Source: Candidatus Aminicenantota bacterium
GTDB taxonomy: Bacteria > Acidobacteriota > Aminicenantia > Aminicenantales > Aminicenantaceae
Length of the DNA stretch: 7,698 nucleotides
Direction of reading: 5' to 3'
Assembly: GCA_030615975.1 (NCBI GenBank)
Contig: JAUWYH010000066.1
Coordinates: 1 to 7,698, forward strand
This document shows, one piece after another, positions 5,923 to 7,698 of the stretch. Every line of letters begins with the position of its first letter. Position 1 is the first letter of the stretch. The notes under the pieces were generated by a model. That model saw only the letters and a program-made list of their open reading frames with translations. It searched no databases and had not been told where the DNA came from. The translations under genes and the position numbers were made by a program.

Positions 5923-7626
5923 CTACCTTTTCCAGTTTTTATAAGGAATAATAGGTAAATTTACCCTACCGACAAATCTATAAAAAGGAAAGATGTCACC
6001 TTTTTCAGGGACTAACTTAAATTTCCAGTAGCGTATGAATCCATACTGAGATTGAGGCTCAAAGAGACAGGGAATCAGGTTGGCTCCATCCTGGGCAGTT
6101 GAGATATAAAAATCACCTTTTTTGACGATAGTCTGAAAGACTTTCTTTTCTATGTCAATATTCTTAGGAGGAAGATAATCGTACTTGGCGGGGATAATGT
6201 CTGTCACCATGTAAGTTTCGACTTCAATGGCCATATCTTTTGTGAATACATCCACTCTCAAGCCATGGCAAAGTATGGCTTCGATAACATCTTGATGTCT
6301 TGTAGGAATGATATACCCTAATGGACGTGAAACACTTATTATGGGCTCCACATCAGGAAACCAGTTCTTGACTACCTCTTTTGAGACTTTATATCTAGAC
6401 GGATAAGGATAGGGTGTCATATCTGCCCTAGTAAGTGGGTCCCCTGCCTTTTTGTCAACCTTAAGAATTCCTCTAATAGGAGTTTCGGCTCGATCAAATT
6501 TTTTTATGGTTAAAGTGGGCTGTTTTTCGTCCCTGGCATATCTCATTCTTAAATGAACCAGATCGTTATCAGAGAAAACTCTGGCTTTTTCCAAAAGATT
6601 CTCTCTCAAACTCCGAACCATAGAGCAAATCTCCTCTCCATGGCGAGCAATGCTTTCAGAAATAAATCGGATTCCGAAATACTGCCAGCGGGTTCTCTCT
6701 CTAAGGGTTTCAATGTTATGCCGAGAAGAACCTTCTTGTATAAAGGAGAGAGTTTCATATATCCCTAGACTGTTCCGGCCGTCATTGAGGTCAGTGGTGC
6801 TATAACGCTTCATCATTTCCATTTTTCCTAAATCTTCAGGATGATAAGTTACTCCCGCCGAAGAGTCGATTCCCATTTGCTGGGTTATGAGATATTCATG
6901 AAATGTAATCCGCTTCTTTTTTAGATTTTTTTCCACCTCCGCTAAAATCGTGTTTCGAGAAAACTTCTGAAGTTGAGGATGAATATTGGCATTGGAAACA
7001 CAACCGATTGAGACTCTGTAGTAATCATCACCCTTCTCATGGACATCCATTGTTACCTCAGGCATCCAGGTTCTAAACACGCGATGGATTGCCTCAACCT
7101 CGGGAGACTCGAGTTTCACATGGTCGCGGTTTAAATCCAAATCCTGTTCGTTGCGGCGCTGATCGAACCAGTTCCCATAAGGATTGGCCTGAGGAATTAT
7201 CAAGAAATTCATTTCCTTGAGCAAGGGCTTAAGCTCGCCGAATGCCAAATCTCTGATAAGCCAAAGGATGGCTTCCTTTGTTGATTGTTCATTTCCATGC
7301 TTGGATGAAACGAGCAAAAATGTCGGCTTTTTTCGGTTCAGTTTGTGAGAACAGTCAGCTCCTTCTTCAGTTATAATGCAAAGAAAAAGATCTTTTTTTC
7401 CATAATTTTTTGTTTCTTTAGTCCGTCCGATAATCTGGACCCTCATTTCTTTGGATAAATGATCCACTTGGCTTAGAAAACGGGCGATTTCTTCATTCTG
7501 GGTGTATCCAGTAAAGTTTGATTCTTCAGCTGGCGTTTTTACTGTTTCTGCCTTCAGGGCTAAAGAAAAAAACATAAGAAAAAAGCAGACAAAAATGACA
7601 TTTTTTATACATTTCTTTCTAAACAT
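5923..7626 (-). CDS. Exported M14-family zinc metallopeptidase (carboxypeptidase-like)
   Basis: This 567-residue protein combines an M14 (zinc carboxypeptidase) domain with a long C-terminal region, and is predicted to be exported. The signal peptide is MFRKK plus a hydrophobic stretch (about 10-24) ending LKA-ET at 24-28. Zinc ligands are His110 and Glu113 (KHGNE) and His196 (MDVHE). NPYGNWFDQRRNEQDLDLNRD (148-168) supplies the arginines and the Asn166-Arg167 pair that bind the substrate carboxylate. Glu291 in GIYETLSF is the expected general base, so the enzyme looks active. Residues from about 310 to 567 match no domain I can name. The start is supported by AGGAGG (minus strand, 7638-7633) six bases before the ATG. 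It is transcribed against the rest of the window and ends 7 bases from the MBL stop, so it is a separate unit. Peptide or peptidoglycan-peptide hydrolysis is possible; the substrate is not known. Confidence 0.88.
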   Translation of the reverse strand: MFRKKCIKNVIFVCFFLMFFSLALKAETVKTPAEESNFTGYTQNEEIARFLSQVDHLSKEMRVQIIGRTKETKNYGKKDLFLCIITEEGADCSHKLNRKKPTFLLVSSKHGNEQSTKEAILWLIRDLAFGELKPLLKEMNFLIIPQANPYGNWFDQRRNEQDLDLNRDHVKLESPEVEAIHRVFRTWMPEVTMDVHEKGDDYYRVSIGCVSNANIHPQLQKFSRNTILAEVEKNLKKKRITFHEYLITQQMGIDSSAGVTYHPEDLGKMEMMKRYSTTDLNDGRNSLGIYETLSFIQEGSSRHNIETLRERTRWQYFGIRFISESIARHGEEICSMVRSLRENLLEKARVFSDNDLVHLRMRYARDEKQPTLTIKKFDRAETPIRGILKVDKKAGDPLTRADMTPYPYPSRYKVSKEVVKNWFPDVEPIISVSRPLGYIIPTRHQDVIEAILCHGLRVDVFTKDMAIEVETYMVTDIIPAKYDYLPPKNIDIEKKVFQTIVKKGDFYISTAQDGANLIPCLFEPQSQYGFIRYWKFKLVPEKGDIFPFYRFVGRVNLPIIPYKNWKR

Positions 7627-7639
7627 TCCTAGCCTCCTC

Positions 7640-7653
7640 TTAAAACGTTTTAA
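7640..7653. promoter_or_regulatory. 14-base perfect palindrome, candidate operator for the M14 gene
   Basis: TTAAAACGTTTTAA is a perfect palindrome centred on CG, lying between the candidate promoter and the ribosome binding site of the M14 gene. With the predicted start near 7659 it would cover roughly +6 to +19, a typical repressor position. The central AAACGTTT resembles half-sites of LacI/GalR-type regulators, but no regulator gene is in view. Confidence 0.4.
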
Positions 7654-7665
7654 TGTTTATTGGAT

Positions 7666-7694
7666 AATTTATCTTCTTGAGGAATAAATTTCAA
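7666..7694 (-). promoter_or_regulatory. Candidate sigma-70-type promoter of the M14 gene
   Basis: On the minus strand a TTGAAA -35 box (7694-7689; 5 of 6 to consensus) is followed by 17 bases and a TAAATT -10 box (7671-7666; 4 of 6). Transcription would start near 7659, about 33 bases ahead of the M14 ATG. Base composition here is AT-rich, so a chance match is possible. Confidence 0.4.
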
Positions 7695-7698
7695 CAGG

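Noticed and set aside
5921..5956. Imperfect hairpin across the MBL-M14 junction as a bidirectional terminator
   Set aside because: The pairing (ACCTA/TAGGT with inner CCTT/AAGG) needs a 5-base bulge and a 13-base loop and lacks proper T-runs.
1..7698. Defence system, mobile element, CRISPR or phage content
   Set aside because: All sizeable frames are explained by metabolic or hydrolytic enzymes; no transposase, integrase, terminal repeats or repeat-spacer pattern is seen.

Overview
The window is a bacterial chromosomal stretch of about 7.7 kb, moderately AT-leaning by eye, with strong AGGAGG-type ribosome binding sites. Most of it is a same-strand (+) block of TCA-cycle genes. In order these are the 3' end of an isocitrate dehydrogenase (cut by the window edge), malate dehydrogenase, the beta subunit of a class I (iron-sulfur) fumarase, and both subunits of succinyl-CoA synthetase (sucC, sucD). 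A two-subunit class I fumarase and an LDH-like malate dehydrogenase fit an anaerobe or microaerophile. The family variants, together with the secreted MBL-fold and M14 proteins, remind me of uncultured lineages such as Aminicenantes/Acidobacteriota. That placement is an impression from protein style and cannot be proved from this window.

Layout: 1-365 isocitrate dehydrogenase C-terminus, with a probable intrinsic terminator whose loop holds the stop codon; 366-563 an AT-rich gap likely holding the mdh promoter; 564-1490 mdh and 1496-2050 fumarase beta, 5 bases apart and probably coupled; 2051-2199 a gap with a small hairpin just before the sucC ribosome binding site; 2200-4244 sucCD, 2 bases apart; 4296-4985 a PHP-domain predicted phosphoesterase; 5043-5915 an exported metallo-beta-lactamase-fold hydrolase. 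On the minus strand, 7626-5923 encodes an exported M14 zinc carboxypeptidase-like protein. It converges on the MBL gene with only 7 bases between the stop codons. Its own promoter and a 14-base palindrome lie at the right-hand edge.

How they work together: the isocitrate dehydrogenase makes 2-oxoglutarate, SucCD interconverts succinyl-CoA and succinate with nucleotide phosphorylation, fumarase makes malate, and Mdh interconverts malate and oxaloacetate. The 2-oxoglutarate oxidising enzyme, succinate dehydrogenase/fumarate reductase, aconitase, citrate synthase and the fumarase alpha subunit are not in the window. The PHP, MBL and M14 proteins have clear catalytic motifs but no assignable substrate.

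I see no mobile element, CRISPR array, tRNA or rRNA, and no convincing new multi-gene system. The observations most worth following are the separation of fumarase beta from its alpha subunit, the variant metal motif (HxDxDH) in the MBL protein, the PHP gene attached in the same reading frame behind sucD, and the palindromic candidate operator in front of the M14 gene.
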